Counted from the stretch's first letter, positions 8,913 to 18,170 are shown. The stretch: DNA of 49,740 bases from Pseudomonas sp. GM80 (GCF_000282515.1 NZ_AKJD01000051.1:1-49740); one strand, 5' to 3'. Made by a program: numbers and translations. Notes: generated from the sequence alone by a model not told the origin.

Positions 8913-10970
8913 ATGCAGGCTTTCCTTTCACCGGGGATCAAATTGCTGGGGCGATTTGGCTTCGCAGGTAAATTCCAGTTGTTGTTTCTGCTGTTCATTC
9001 TGCCGTTGGCCGGCAGTCTGCTGATGATCGGCCAGGACTATCGCGACAAGCTCAATCTGATTTCCGGCGAACGTGCCGGCGTGCGCCAGTTGCTGGCGCT
9101 GGATGCGCTGGACAACCTGCTCGCCGCCCAACGTGATCGCGCTGCCCGTTGGCGCGCCACGGAAACCAATCGCCAGCCGACGCCCGCTACCCTCGCCGCC
9201 ATGGGCGCATTCGACACGGTGCAACCGGCAGTTCTGCAAGCCACCACGGACTTGGGTAACGCGCTGAAAAACGAAGGTGCCGAAGGCGAAACCCTCAGCC
9301 GCTTTCAGGCGCTGCAAACCGCGCTCAATGGCCTGGACTCGAAAAGCCTCAGCAGCGTCGGCTGGTGGCCAGACGGTTACGATCGTTTCACCAACGCCCT
9401 CAGCGCCCTGCAGGCGTTGCGCGAACAGATCGTCATGGACAATCGCCTGACCCTCGCACCCTGGCTGGAAACCTATCTGCTCACGCAGATTTCCACGCAA
9501 CACGCGCCGGACCTGATCGAACGGGTCGGCCGCCTCGCCGCCGTCGGTCAAGCCTCGGTCGTCTCCGGCCAATTCACCCTGCAAAGCCGTCTGCAATTGC
9601 GCGACTTGCGCAGCCGCATCGGCGATGCCCGCGAGCAACTGGTGAAAACCGCCACGCTGCTCGAAGCACGCTTGCCGAAAGATCAACAGACCTGGGCCAG
9701 CCAATACCACGACAGCCTGAAACGTCTCGACAGCGGCCTGAAGGTGCTCGACGACGGCGTGTTCGGCGGCAGCATCACGCTCAAACCGGACGACTTCGAG
9801 CGCAACCTCGATGCCCTGCTGACCGATCTCGCCGCCCTGCGCCAGCAATCACTGGTGTCGCTGGATCAACGACTTGACGCCTATCACGGCTCGGCGATCC
9901 GTCAGTTCATCCTCGTCGCGGCGATCTTCGGCTGCTTGCTGCTCGCGGCGCTGTATCTGTTCATCTGCCTGCAAGCTTCGATTCGCCGCAGCGCCAGCGG
10001 CATCACCCTGCTCGCCGAAGCTCTGCGCGACGGCAACCTGAGCCTGCAAGTGCCGGTGGTGGGCCGCGATGAGTTGGCGGCGATCAGCACCGCGCTCAAC
10101 GTGGCCGTGGTGCAACTGCGCACAAGCATGCTCGGCGTCGATCACGAGACCTCGCAGTTAAGCCATGCCGTGCGCAGCCTCAACGAGCACTCCAGCGGCG
10201 CCCTCGGCGAAGTCGAAGCGCAACAGTTGCAGATCAGCCAGATCGCCGCAGCCGCCACGCAATTGGCCGCCACCTCGCAAGGCGTGGCGCAAAGCTGTGA
10301 GCAGGCCTCAGGCAGCGCTCAGCACACCCAGCGCATCGCTGCTGACAGCAGCCGCGACAGCCAACGCACCACGGCGAGTATTCAGCAGCTCAATCAACGC
10401 TTGAACGACACCGCAGCGGCACTCGGTCGAGTCAGCGAGCAAGGCCAGCAGATTCAATTGGTGGTCGACACTATTCGCGGCGTTGCCGAGCAAACCAATC
10501 TACTCGCGCTCAACGCGGCCATTGAAGCTGCGCGTGCCGGTGAGCAGGGTCGCGGTTTCGCCGTGGTCGCCGACGAAGTGCGCAGCCTGTCGCAACGCAC
10601 GCAATCATCCACCGCGCAGATCGCCGGCACGGTCGACAGCTTGCGCGCCACGGTCAACGAAGCGGTGAGTTTGATGGAAGCGGCGTGCGGCCAGGCGCAA
10701 ACCGATGCCGAGTCGGTCACCGGTCTCGGTGAACGCCTGGGCGAAATCGCCAGCGCCGTGCAGAGCGTCACCGATACCCTGGCGCAGATCGCCACAGCCG
10801 TTGAAGAACAAGCGAGTACCGCCGATGAGGTCAGCGGCAATATCCAGCAGGTCGATCAGGCCGCCGTACGTTTGCTGGAAGGCGCACGCGCAGTGAATCT
10901 TGCCGCAGACACCCTCAGCCAAGGCAGCAAGGCGCTAAGCGACAACACCGCACGCTTCCGCCTCAGTTGA
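8913..10970 (+). CDS. Methyl-accepting chemotaxis protein with long helical sensor
   Basis: A 685-residue transmembrane chemoreceptor. I chose ATG at 8913 because it is preceded by CCAGAGGAG and starts just before the first membrane segment (about residues 20-40, FQLLFLLFILPLAGSLLMIG). A roughly 300-residue helical periplasmic domain follows, resembling nitrate-sensor (NIT)-like all-helical sensors. The second membrane segment is near residues 330-350 (FILVAAIFGCLLLAALYLFI), then HAMP, then the signalling domain. Its hairpin tip [20 protein letters not shown] and [10 protein letters not shown] are intact. It should couple an external ligand to CheA/CheW; the ligand is unknown. Its stop overlaps the convergent LysR gene by 8 bp. 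Confidence 0.93.
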   Translation: MQAFLSPGIKLLGRFGFAGKFQLLFLLFILPLAGSLLMIGQDYRDKLNLISGERAGVRQLLALDALDNLLAAQRDRAARWRATETNRQPTPATLAAMGAFDTVQPAVLQATTDLGNALKNEGAEGETLSRFQALQTALNGLDSKSLSSVGWWPDGYDRFTNALSALQALREQIVMDNRLTLAPWLETYLLTQISTQHAPDLIERVGRLAAVGQASVVSGQFTLQSRLQLRDLRSRIGDAREQLVKTATLLEARLPKDQQTWASQYHDSLKRLDSGLKVLDDGVFGGSITLKPDDFERNLDALLTDLAALRQQSLVSLDQRLDAYHGSAIRQFILVAAIFGCLLLAALYLFICLQASIRRSASGITLLAEALRDGNLSLQVPVVGRDELAAISTALNVAVVQLRTSMLGVDHETSQLSHAVRSLNEHSSGALGEVEAQQLQISQIAAAATQLAATSQGVAQSCEQASGSAQHTQRIAADSSRDSQRTTASIQQLNQRLNDTAAALGRVSEQGQQIQLVVDTIRGVAEQTNLLALNAAIEAARAGEQGRGFAVVADEVRSLSQRTQSSTAQIAGTVDSLRATVNEAVSLMEAACGQAQTDAESVTGLGERLGEIASAVQSVTDTLAQIATAVEEQASTADEVSGNIQQVDQAAVRLLEGARAVNLAADTLSQGSKALSDNTARFRLS

Positions 10971-11865
10971 TCACAGCCTCGGGGAAGTCCGTTTCCAGTT
11001 CAGCCTTGAGCCATTGAATAAACCACGCCACATCCGCCGAGAGTTCGGCGGACGGCGTCAGCACTCGATAGCTCTCAAGCTTCACCTCAGCATCGACCGC
11101 ACGCACCAGTTTGCCGCTGGCCAGTTCATGACGCACCAGTACCTCGTTGGCCAGCGCGATGCCCTGCCCGCTCTCGGCGACTGAAAGCGCGTGATCGTTG
11201 TTGACGTAAAGCATGTCAGAATTGAGATGGATATCGAGGTCGTGCGCGGCGAACCACAGGTTCCACCATTCGCCGTCATCGACGTGGATCAGATCGTTTC
11301 TGACCAGGTCAGCGGGGCTGCTGATCGGGGCGATGCTGGCCAGATACGCCGGCGTGCAGATCGGGAATACCCGTGGGCAAATCAGCGCTTCCCGTGAGTC
11401 GGCGTATTGCCCATCGAGGCCGTAAACGATGCCGAGATCTGCGCTCTTGCCGTCCACTTCGGTGAAGGTCGAATTGGGCTCGATCGCCAGTTTCAATCCC
11501 GGGCGCAAATGCCGCAGCGCTTCGATCCGAGGCATCAACCAGCGCTTGGCGAAACCCGGCACCACCATGATCCGCAGCCAGCGCTCAGCATCTTTCGGCC
11601 GGGCTTCCTTGCCCGCTTCAATGATCAACTGCAAAGCGGCGCTGATCTTGCGGTGGTACTTCTCCCCCGCCGGCGTCAGGTTGACTCCGCGCGAGGTGCG
11701 CTCGAACAATTGAATGCCCAACCAGTCCTCGAGCAATTTCACGTGGCGGCCAATCGCAGGCTGGGTCACGTGCAGGGCTTTCGAGGCTTCGACGTAGCTG
11801 CCCAAACGTGCAGCGGCATCAAAGGCGCGCACCGCGTTGAGCGGCGGCAAACGGTGGTCGGGCAT
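10963..11865 (-). CDS. LysR-family regulator, GcvA-like
   Basis: A 300-residue LysR-type transcription factor. The N-terminal winged helix-turn-helix is clear (PLNAVRAFDAAARLGSYVEA, then LHVTQPAIGRHVKLLEDWLG, residues 5-60) and is of the GcvA subtype. The C-terminal effector-binding domain contains IEPNSTFTEVDG and DDGEWWNLWF. ATG at 11865 is preferred over GTG at 11877 because CAGGA lies 5 bp upstream of it. It is divergent from the polyamine-type ABC operon (227-bp gap), so it most likely controls that operon; the inducer is unknown. Confidence 0.9.
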   Translation of the reverse strand: MPDHRLPPLNAVRAFDAAARLGSYVEASKALHVTQPAIGRHVKLLEDWLGIQLFERTSRGVNLTPAGEKYHRKISAALQLIIEAGKEARPKDAERWLRIMVVPGFAKRWLMPRIEALRHLRPGLKLAIEPNSTFTEVDGKSADLGIVYGLDGQYADSREALICPRVFPICTPAYLASIAPISSPADLVRNDLIHVDDGEWWNLWFAAHDLDIHLNSDMLYVNNDHALSVAESGQGIALANEVLVRHELASGKLVRAVDAEVKLESYRVLTPSAELSADVAWFIQWLKAELETDFPEAVIN

Positions 11866-12091
11866 GATTCCTGGCACCTTCGGCTGTTAAATTAACTAAC
11901 ACCTGCCATGTTTAAATTGAAGTGTCGCGCCGCGCAACCCCTGGCTGATAATCGAGCCACAGCAAAACAAAAAAACAGCTGGTTTCACACCCGAACGCAA
12001 TCTCGATCCTGCCCAAAAAAATAATATCCATGGCCCGACGGCAACGCTTTGCAAAGCGAGTCGCAGGCGATGGGGGAATCGGAGGTAACGC

Positions 12092-13210
12092 ATGAATGCC
12101 CTGCATTCGCTGCAAACGCTGGCGGTCTCGATCCGTTCAGTGCGCAAGGTTTACGGTGATCCGCAGACCGGTCCGGTGGCGCTGAAAAGCATCGACCTGG
12201 ATATCCGCGACAACGAATTCTTCACCCTTCTCGGCCCTTCCGGCTGCGGCAAGACCACGCTGCTGCGGATGATCGCCGGTTTCGAATTTCCCACCGAAGG
12301 CGAGATTCTTCTCTACGGCGAAAACATCGCTGATCGCCCGCCGTTCCAACGTCCGGTCAACACGGTGTTCCAGCATTACGCGCTGTTCCCGCACATGACC
12401 ATCGCCGAGAACCTGGCATTCGGCCTCGAATCACAGCCGATGGGCAAAGTCCTCACCAAGGCGCAAATCGCCGAGCGTGTGCGCGAGATGCTGGCGCTGG
12501 TGCAGATGGAACGTTTCGCCAACCGCAAACCGGCGCAGCTGTCGGGCGGTCAGCAACAACGTGTCGCCCTCGCCCGCGCTTTGGCACCGCATCCGAAAGT
12601 GCTGTTGCTCGATGAGCCGCTTTCCGCGCTCGATCTCAAGCTGCGTCAGGCGATGCGCGAAGAGTTGAAAATCATCCAGGCCAAGACCGGTATCACCTTC
12701 ATCTTCGTCACCCACGACCAGGAAGAAGCGCTGACCATGTCCGACCGCATCGCCGTATTGTCCGAAGGCGAAGTGCAGCAGGTCGGTCGGCCTGAAGATA
12801 TCTACGAACGCCCGCGTAATCGCTTCGTCGCCGACTTCATCGGCGAAACCAATTTCATCGAAGGCACCGTCACTCGCGTTGAGGACGGGAAGGCGTGGTT
12901 CGCCGGGCCTGCCGGGCATCCGCTGCCCGCGCAACCGTGCAGCGATGTGCAGGTCGGCGCCAACGTCAGCCTGTCGGTACGACCTGAGCGTCTGCATCTG
13001 GTGCCAGCGGCTAGCGAAAGCGCGCTGCCGTGCCGGATCGAAGCACAGATCTATCTCGGCACTGATCTGCAATATCAGGTCAGCCTCAGCGACGGTTCGC
13101 GCCTCACCGTGCGTACGCCCAATTGCGTCGACCAAAGCCTGCGCTTTGCGGTCGGCTCCCAGGCCGGTTTGCTGTTCGACCAGGGCAGCGCCAGCGTCCT
13201 GCACGATTGA
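12092..13210 (+). CDS. Polyamine-type ABC importer, ATP-binding protein (PotA-like)
   Basis: This ATPase of 372 residues powers uptake through the two permeases that follow. Walker A GPSGCGKTT (about residues 48-56), signature LSGGQQQR and Walker B VLLLDEPLSALD are intact, followed by the switch HDQEEALTMSDR. The C-terminal TOBE/OB region (about 260-370) is typical of the PotA/spermidine-putrescine family. ATG has a strong GGAGG ribosome-binding site (12081-12085). First gene of a five-gene set; the next gene starts 15 bp after its stop. Substrate is probably a polyamine or similar small cation, but family assignments often miss the exact ligand. Confidence 0.93.
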   Translation: MNALHSLQTLAVSIRSVRKVYGDPQTGPVALKSIDLDIRDNEFFTLLGPSGCGKTTLLRMIAGFEFPTEGEILLYGENIADRPPFQRPVNTVFQHYALFPHMTIAENLAFGLESQPMGKVLTKAQIAERVREMLALVQMERFANRKPAQLSGGQQQRVALARALAPHPKVLLLDEPLSALDLKLRQAMREELKIIQAKTGITFIFVTHDQEEALTMSDRIAVLSEGEVQQVGRPEDIYERPRNRFVADFIGETNFIEGTVTRVEDGKAWFAGPAGHPLPAQPCSDVQVGANVSLSVRPERLHLVPAASESALPCRIEAQIYLGTDLQYQVSLSDGSRLTVRTPNCVDQSLRFAVGSQAGLLFDQGSASVLHD

Positions 13211-13225
13211 GCCGGAGGAATTGCC

Positions 13226-14146
13226 ATGCACGCCTTACCGATTGCCAACACGCTGGAGCGGCGCAAAGCCTTTCAGAGTTTCCTCGGGGTCAGCCCGGCG
13301 CTGATCGCTATCTGTTTGTTTCTGGTGGTGCCGATTCTCATCGTCATCGGCTATTCGCTGATGGAGGCCAACCCCTACGGCGGGGTCAATAAAGTCTTCA
13401 GCAGCGACGCCTACACCTCGCTGCTGTTCGAACGGCAACTGGACGACAGCCTCGCCTTTGCCGACTCGTATTTGCTCATCGCCCTGCGCTCGATCGGCAT
13501 TGCCGGGCTGACCACGATCATCACGCTGCTGATCGGTTTTCCGGTCGCGGTGTGGCTGGCCATGCAACCGGCACATCGCCGTGGTTTGCTGATCTTTCTG
13601 ATCACCGTGCCGTTCTGGGCCAACCTGCTGATCCGCACTTACGCGTGGATTCTGCTGCTGCGTAACACCGGGGTGATCAACAACAGCCTGATGGGCATGG
13701 GCGTTATCCACGAACCATTGCAGTTGTTGTACACCGACGGCGCGGTGCTGCTGGGGCTGGTTTACACCTATGCGCCGTTCGTGGTGTTGCCGATTTACGC
13801 GACGCTGGAAAAGATGGATATCCGCCTGCTCGAAGCCGCGCAGGATCTCTACGCCGGACGCATACGCACCTTGCGCAAAGTCGTCTTGCCAATCGCCAAA
13901 CCGGGAATTCTCGCTGGCGCGATCCTCACCTTCGTACCGTGCCTGGGCGCGATGATCGCCCCGGAGCTGCTCGGTGGCGGCACGCGGATGATGCTCGGCA
14001 ACCTGATTTTCCGGCAGTTCAGCGATGCGCGTAACTGGCCGTTTGGCGCGGCGTTGTCGCTGGTGCTGATGGCCGCGGTGATGCTGGTGCTGACCGTTTA
14101 TGCCTTGCGCGCTGAGCGCCAGCGCATCGCCAAAGGAGGTGCGTGA
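13226..14146 (+). CDS. Polyamine-type ABC importer, permease 1 (PotB-like)
   Basis: An inner-membrane permease of 306 residues with about six membrane segments. The EAA-type cytoplasmic loop that contacts the ATPase is visible: LLEAAQDLYAGRIRTLRKVVLPIAKPG (split here, about residues 195-220). The start is preceded by GGAGGAATTGCC. Its stop overlaps the start of permease 2, so translation is probably coupled. It forms a heterodimer with that permease. Confidence 0.94.
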   Translation: MHALPIANTLERRKAFQSFLGVSPALIAICLFLVVPILIVIGYSLMEANPYGGVNKVFSSDAYTSLLFERQLDDSLAFADSYLLIALRSIGIAGLTTIITLLIGFPVAVWLAMQPAHRRGLLIFLITVPFWANLLIRTYAWILLLRNTGVINNSLMGMGVIHEPLQLLYTDGAVLLGLVYTYAPFVVLPIYATLEKMDIRLLEAAQDLYAGRIRTLRKVVLPIAKPGILAGAILTFVPCLGAMIAPELLGGGTRMMLGNLIFRQFSDARNWPFGAALSLVLMAAVMLVLTVYALRAERQRIAKGGA

Positions 14147-14952
14147 TGATCGGCCTATTCAAACGCAAAGGGCTGGGTGTGCAGGACTTCCCCGGCTTCG
14201 GCGGCTTCAGTTTTCTGTTCTATCTGTACCTCTACGCGCCGATCGTGGTGTTGGTGGTGTTCTCCTTCAATGCCAACCAATCGGCGACGGTGTGGACCGG
14301 TTTCAGCCTCGATTGGTATCGCGCCGCGTTCGCCAATCAGGCCTTGCGCCAGGCCGCCGGCAACAGCCTGTTGATCGCCGTCTGCGCAAGCATGATCGCC
14401 ACGGCGATTGCCACCCTCGCTGCCCTCGGCACCTCGCGCGGCGCCAAGTTCAAGGGTCTGCAATTGTCGATGGGCGCGATCATGTTGCCGCTGGTGTTGC
14501 CGGAAATTGTCGTTGGTGTAGCGACGCTGGCGCTGTTCTCCACCATCGGTCTGTCGCTGGGTTACGGCAACCTGATCATCGCGCACACGGTGTTCTGCAT
14601 TCCCTTCGCCTACCTGCCGATTCGCGCAAGATTGAACGACATGGACCTGTCGCTGGAACAAGCCTCGGCCGACCTGTATGCCGGCCCTTGGCGAACCTTT
14701 CGCAAGGTCACTCTGCCGCTGCTGATGCCGGGGATTTTCTCCGGGCTGATGCTGGCCTTCATCGTCTCGCTGGATAACTTCGTGATCTCAATGATGGTCT
14801 CGCAGGCCGGCACGACAACGCTGCCGATCTTCATTTTCGGCCTGCTGCGCATGGGCGTGACACCCGACGTCAACGCCGTGTCGACGCTGATCCTCGGCGT
14901 CTCGGTGCTGTTCGTCAGCCTCTCTTACCTGTTGGGCAAAAAGAACGCCTGA
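14146..14952 (+). CDS. Polyamine-type ABC importer, permease 2 (PotC-like)
   Basis: Second membrane permease, 268 residues, about six membrane segments. The EAA-type loop reads LEQASADLYAGPWRTFRKVT, near residue 170. Two starts are possible: GTG at 14143 and ATG at 14146. I chose ATG because the AGGAGGT site at 14134-14140 is then 5 bp away rather than 2. It overlaps the stop of permease 1 by 1 bp. The binding-protein gene follows after 27 bp. Confidence 0.93.
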   Translation: MIGLFKRKGLGVQDFPGFGGFSFLFYLYLYAPIVVLVVFSFNANQSATVWTGFSLDWYRAAFANQALRQAAGNSLLIAVCASMIATAIATLAALGTSRGAKFKGLQLSMGAIMLPLVLPEIVVGVATLALFSTIGLSLGYGNLIIAHTVFCIPFAYLPIRARLNDMDLSLEQASADLYAGPWRTFRKVTLPLLMPGIFSGLMLAFIVSLDNFVISMMVSQAGTTTLPIFIFGLLRMGVTPDVNAVSTLILGVSVLFVSLSYLLGKKNA

Positions 14953-14979
14953 ACCTTCTACGACCTGTGGGGAAATAAC

Positions 14980-16026
14980 ATGAGCAAGTGGATAAAAAGC
15001 GTTGGCACTTCGTTGTTCCTGACTGTGCCGCTGGCGATGACGGGCAGCGTTCAGGCCGCCGAGAAACTCAACGTGGTGAGCTGGAGCGGCTACTTTTCGC
15101 CGGAGATTCTCGCCAAGTTCCAGAAGCAGACCGGTATCGAAGTCACCGTCGATTCCTACGATTCCAACGAGACGCTGCTGGCGAAATTGAAACAGGGTGG
15201 CGCCGGTTATGACGTGGCGATTCCGTCGCACCAGTTCGTGCCGATCCTGATCAAGGAAAACCTGCTGGAACGCTTCGACCCGGTCAAAGAGCCCTACTAC
15301 GCCAGCGTTGTGGATAACTTGAAAAAACCGAGTTGGGACCCGGAGGGCGCGTATTCGGTGCCGTTCATTTGGGGCACCACCAGCGTCGTCCTCGACAGCG
15401 CGCGCTACAAAGGCCCGGCCGACAGCTACAAGGTTTTGTATGAGCCGCCAGCCGAGCTGCAGGGGCGCATCAACATGTTCGACTCGGTCAGCGACATGGT
15501 CGACATGGCCAGCCTCTATCTGAACATTCCGCTGTGCAGCGAAGACCCGAAACAGATGCAGCAAGTGCTTACGCTGCTCAAGGCGCAGAAGCCATTCGTG
15601 AAAACCTACAGCTCCAAGGCCGGCTCGATTCGCGAGAATCTCGCCTCGGGTGAAATCGATATGTCGATGTTCTGGGGTGGTTCATCGATGCGTGCCCGTG
15701 AGATGAAGCCGACGCTGAAATACCTCTACCCGAAAGAAGGCGTGCTGGCTTGGGTCGACAACATGGTCATCCCCACCGGCAGCAAAAATCCGGCGAATGC
15801 CAAGGCGTTTATCGCCTTCCTCAGTCAGCCGGAAAACGCGGCGATGACGCAGAACTTCCTCAAGCACCAGAGCCCGATCAAAGGCGTTGAACCGTTCCTT
15901 GATGCGGCGTTGAAAGATGCGCCGGAATTGCACATTCCCGAGGGCACCAACGTGGTGTTCAGCAAGACCTGCGGTGAAGGCGCGATCCGCCTCGCTGACC
16001 GTCTCTGGACCAACCTGATGCGTTGA
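14980..16026 (+). CDS. Polyamine-type periplasmic binding protein (PotD/PotF-like)
   Basis: The 348-residue solute-binding protein begins with a Sec signal peptide (cleavage near VQA-AEK, residue 26). The spermidine/putrescine-binding fold then starts with LNVVSWSGYFSPEILAKFQKQTG, followed by the YDSNETLLAKLKQGG and GYDVAIPSHQFV segments. It would capture the ligand in the periplasm and deliver it to the two permeases. TGGGG lies upstream of ATG. A hairpin terminator sits between it and the amidase, so the amidase may be expressed at a lower level. Confidence 0.93.
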   Translation: MSKWIKSVGTSLFLTVPLAMTGSVQAAEKLNVVSWSGYFSPEILAKFQKQTGIEVTVDSYDSNETLLAKLKQGGAGYDVAIPSHQFVPILIKENLLERFDPVKEPYYASVVDNLKKPSWDPEGAYSVPFIWGTTSVVLDSARYKGPADSYKVLYEPPAELQGRINMFDSVSDMVDMASLYLNIPLCSEDPKQMQQVLTLLKAQKPFVKTYSSKAGSIRENLASGEIDMSMFWGGSSMRAREMKPTLKYLYPKEGVLAWVDNMVIPTGSKNPANAKAFIAFLSQPENAAMTQNFLKHQSPIKGVEPFLDAALKDAPELHIPEGTNVVFSKTCGEGAIRLADRLWTNLMR

Positions 16027-16033
16027 TCGCTAC

Positions 16034-16061
16034 CGCCCCGTCGCACTGGCGGGGCGTTTTT
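16034..16061 (+). terminator. Terminator between binding protein and amidase
   Basis: Stem CGCCCCG (16034-16040) pairs with CGGGGCG (16050-16056), followed by five T. It sits inside the apparent operon, 8 bp after the binding-protein stop, and could attenuate expression of the amidase. Confidence 0.82.
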
Positions 16062-16086
16062 CCAGCCGTCTGAAAGGCCGCTTGCA

Positions 16087-17541
16087 ATGAACTCTAATAA
16101 CATCAGCGAACTGGTCCTGTTGCAGGCTCACGAGCTCGCCGACCGCATTCGCCTGCGCCAGGTTTCCTGCCGGGAAGTGATGCAGACTTACCTTGCCCAT
16201 ATCGAACGTTTCAACCCGCTGGTCAATGCGTTGATCAGCCTGCAATCACCGGAACATCTGCTGGCTCAGGCCGACGAACGCGATGCCGAACTGGCGCGTG
16301 GCGAATACCGGGGCTGGATGCATGGCCTGCCCCATGCGATCAAGGATCTGTCGCTGACCCAGGGCATCCGCACCACGCTGGGTTCGCCGTTGTACAAAGA
16401 CTTTGTGCCTGAGCGCGACGGCATCATGGTCGAGCGGATCAAGGCTGCTGGGGCGATCATTATCGGCAAGACCAACACCCCAGAATTCGGCCTCGGTTCG
16501 CAGAGTTACAACCCGTTGTTTGGCGCCACCGCGTGCGCGTACGACCCGAGCAAGACGGCGGGCGGCAGTAGCGGTGGCGCGGCGGCCGCGCTGGCGATGC
16601 ATCTGGTGCCCGTCGCGGATGGCAGCGACATGATGGGTTCGCTGCGCAATCCGGCGGCGTTCAACAACATTTTTGGTTTTCGCCCGTCGCAGGGACGTGT
16701 GCCGTTTGATGACAGTGCCGATCTGTTTTTTGATCAGCTCGGTTACGAAGGGCCGATGGCGCGCAGTGTGAAAGATGCGGCGTTGCTGTTGTCGGTGCAG
16801 GCTGGCAGTGATGCGCGGGCGCCGCTGTCCATCGCTGAATCCGGTGAGGCGTTTGCAGCGCCGCTGGGGCGTGATTTCAAAGGCACGCGATTGGGTTGGC
16901 TGGGCGATTTCGGTGGGTATCTGCCGATGGAGCAAGGCGTGCTCTCGCTGTGTGAGAAGACCTTCGCCGACTTTGAGAGCCTCGGCTGCCACGTTGAGTC
17001 CGTTCTGCCGGATTTCGCGCCTGAGCGGCTGTGGAGCAGTTGGCGGACGTTGCGGCACTGGATGGTCGCGGGGTCTTTGGGCGCGACGTATGCCGATCCA
17101 CAGAAGCGTACATTGTTGAAGCCGGAAGCGATTTGGGAAGTGGAAAACGGCCTGAAGCTGTCGGCCAGTGAAGTGTTCGCCGCCTCAGTGGTTCGCAGCG
17201 ATTGGTATCGGGCGATTTCCCGGCTGTTCGAAAAGTACGATTACCTGCTGCTGCCCAGCGCCCAAGTGTTCCCGTTCGATAAAACCCAGCCTTGGCCGAC
17301 GTCGATTGAGGGCGTGGCGATGGACACGTATCACCGCTGGATGGAAGTCGTGATTCCCGGCACTTTGTCGGGTTGCCCGGTTGCGAACGTCCAGGCGGGG
17401 TTCAATGCGGACGGTTTGCCGATGGGGTTGCAGATCATCGGCAAGCACCAGGCCGACTTCGCTGTCCTGCAATTGGCGCACGCTTATGAACAGGCCAGCC
17501 GCTGGTTCCAACGCTGCCCTTCGCCACTGTTGAGGCAGTGA
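16087..17541 (+). CDS. Amidase-signature family hydrolase
   Basis: This 484-residue enzyme belongs to the amidase-signature family (Ser-cisSer-Lys triad). The Lys is in HAIKDLSLTQG (about residue 83), the cis-Ser in the signature TAGGSSGGAAAALA (about 157-170) and the nucleophilic Ser in GSDMMGSLRNPAA (about 177-190). It cleaves a C-N amide bond; substrate cannot be read from sequence. Its position after a polyamine-type importer suggests it releases a usable amine or acid from the imported compound. A GAAAGG site lies upstream of ATG. It is not GatA of the amidotransferase, as no gatB or gatC adjoins. Confidence 0.9.
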   Translation: MNSNNISELVLLQAHELADRIRLRQVSCREVMQTYLAHIERFNPLVNALISLQSPEHLLAQADERDAELARGEYRGWMHGLPHAIKDLSLTQGIRTTLGSPLYKDFVPERDGIMVERIKAAGAIIIGKTNTPEFGLGSQSYNPLFGATACAYDPSKTAGGSSGGAAAALAMHLVPVADGSDMMGSLRNPAAFNNIFGFRPSQGRVPFDDSADLFFDQLGYEGPMARSVKDAALLLSVQAGSDARAPLSIAESGEAFAAPLGRDFKGTRLGWLGDFGGYLPMEQGVLSLCEKTFADFESLGCHVESVLPDFAPERLWSSWRTLRHWMVAGSLGATYADPQKRTLLKPEAIWEVENGLKLSASEVFAASVVRSDWYRAISRLFEKYDYLLLPSAQVFPFDKTQPWPTSIEGVAMDTYHRWMEVVIPGTLSGCPVANVQAGFNADGLPMGLQIIGKHQADFAVLQLAHAYEQASRWFQRCPSPLLRQ

Positions 17542-17587
17542 TTTTGATAAACGGTTGAAAGCGTAGAAAAAATTTTTAAATTTACGC

Positions 17588-17616
17588 TTGACGCTTTTCC
17601 ATTTCAGGGGAATAAT
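17588..17616 (+). promoter_or_regulatory. Promoter of tRNA-Met
   Basis: TTGACG at 17588-17593, a 17-bp spacer and AATAAT at 17611-17616 lie directly before the tRNA. The discriminator GCGCGCC is GC-rich, as is usual at stringently controlled stable-RNA promoters. Confidence 0.7.
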
Positions 17617-17627
17617 GCGCGCCACTT

Positions 17628-17704
17628 GGCTACATAGCTCAGTTGGTTAGAGCATAGCATTCATAATGCTGGGGTCCGGGGTTCAAGTCCCTGTGTAGCC
17701 ACCA
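17628..17704 (+). tRNA. tRNA-Met (elongator, anticodon CAT)
   Basis: The acceptor GGCTACA pairs with TGTAGCC, with discriminator A and encoded CCA. The D-arm is AGCTCAGTTGGTTAGAGC, the anticodon loop TTCATAA (CAT at 17662-17664) and the T-arm GGTTCAAGTCC. It lacks the unpaired first base and the three G-C pairs of the initiator tRNA, so it is an elongator. The left repeat of the 17.7-23.5 kb segment begins immediately downstream. Confidence 0.97.
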
Positions 17705-17705
17705 A

Positions 17706-17747
17706 GTACTAAAAACGGCTTACCGAAAGGTAGGCCGTTTTTTTATG
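17706..17747. repeat. Left 42-bp direct repeat of the island; also tRNA-Met terminator
   Basis: AAACGGCTTACC pairs with GGTAGGCCGTTT around loop GAAA, followed by seven T (17738-17744): a rho-independent terminator for tRNA-Met. The stretch 17706-17747 matches 23424-23465 at 39 of 42 positions in the same orientation. Together they bound a 5.7-kb segment of unusual content. Confidence 0.85.
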
Positions 17748-17777
17748 TCTCGAGAAAAGTCTAAGTGATCTGTCACT

Positions 17778-18170
17778 TCAAACATCCTTCTCTTCGTCGC
17801 TCGCTTTGGTCGCTGCCTGTGCGATCAGGGCGTCGAGCATCTGCGCAATGACCTTCTGTTGAACCTTCGAAAGCTCATTGATGGACTACAGGCATCGATA
17901 CCATGTCGAGGTCAAGCTGCGTCTGGGCGTCTCCGTGTACGAGGGCACCCCGAGCAGGTCCCCAACAGGCACGCGAAGCGCAAATGCCATCTTCACCAAT
18001 GTCGTGACCGCCATGCTGCGCGTGCCCTCCTCGTAGCCCTGAAAGGTTTGCCGGGAAAGACCTAAGGCCCGTGCAAACCGCGTCTGTGTGATCTCGTGCA
18101 CTGTGCGTAAGTGAGCAATGCGACTGCCCAGCGCCACCAGAAAATCACGGTCCTCATTGGAAATACTCAT
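17778..18170 (-). pseudogene. XRE-family regulator with an in-frame amber codon
   Basis: From ATG at 18170 the product is a Cro/C1-type DNA-binding protein. The helix-turn-helix reads GSRIAHLR, then TQTRFARALGLSRQTFQGYEEG and VGDLLG (about residues 12-72). At codon 95 (TAG, 17888-17886) the frame stops. It then continues without another stop for 35 sensible codons (SINELSKVQQKVIAQMLDAL, then IAQAATKASDEEKDV) to TGA at 17780-17778, which looks like the real C-terminus. So it is either a one-base nonsense mutant, giving a 94-residue protein that still has its DNA-binding domain, or it is read through at amber. No clear ribosome-binding site precedes ATG. Confidence 0.75.
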
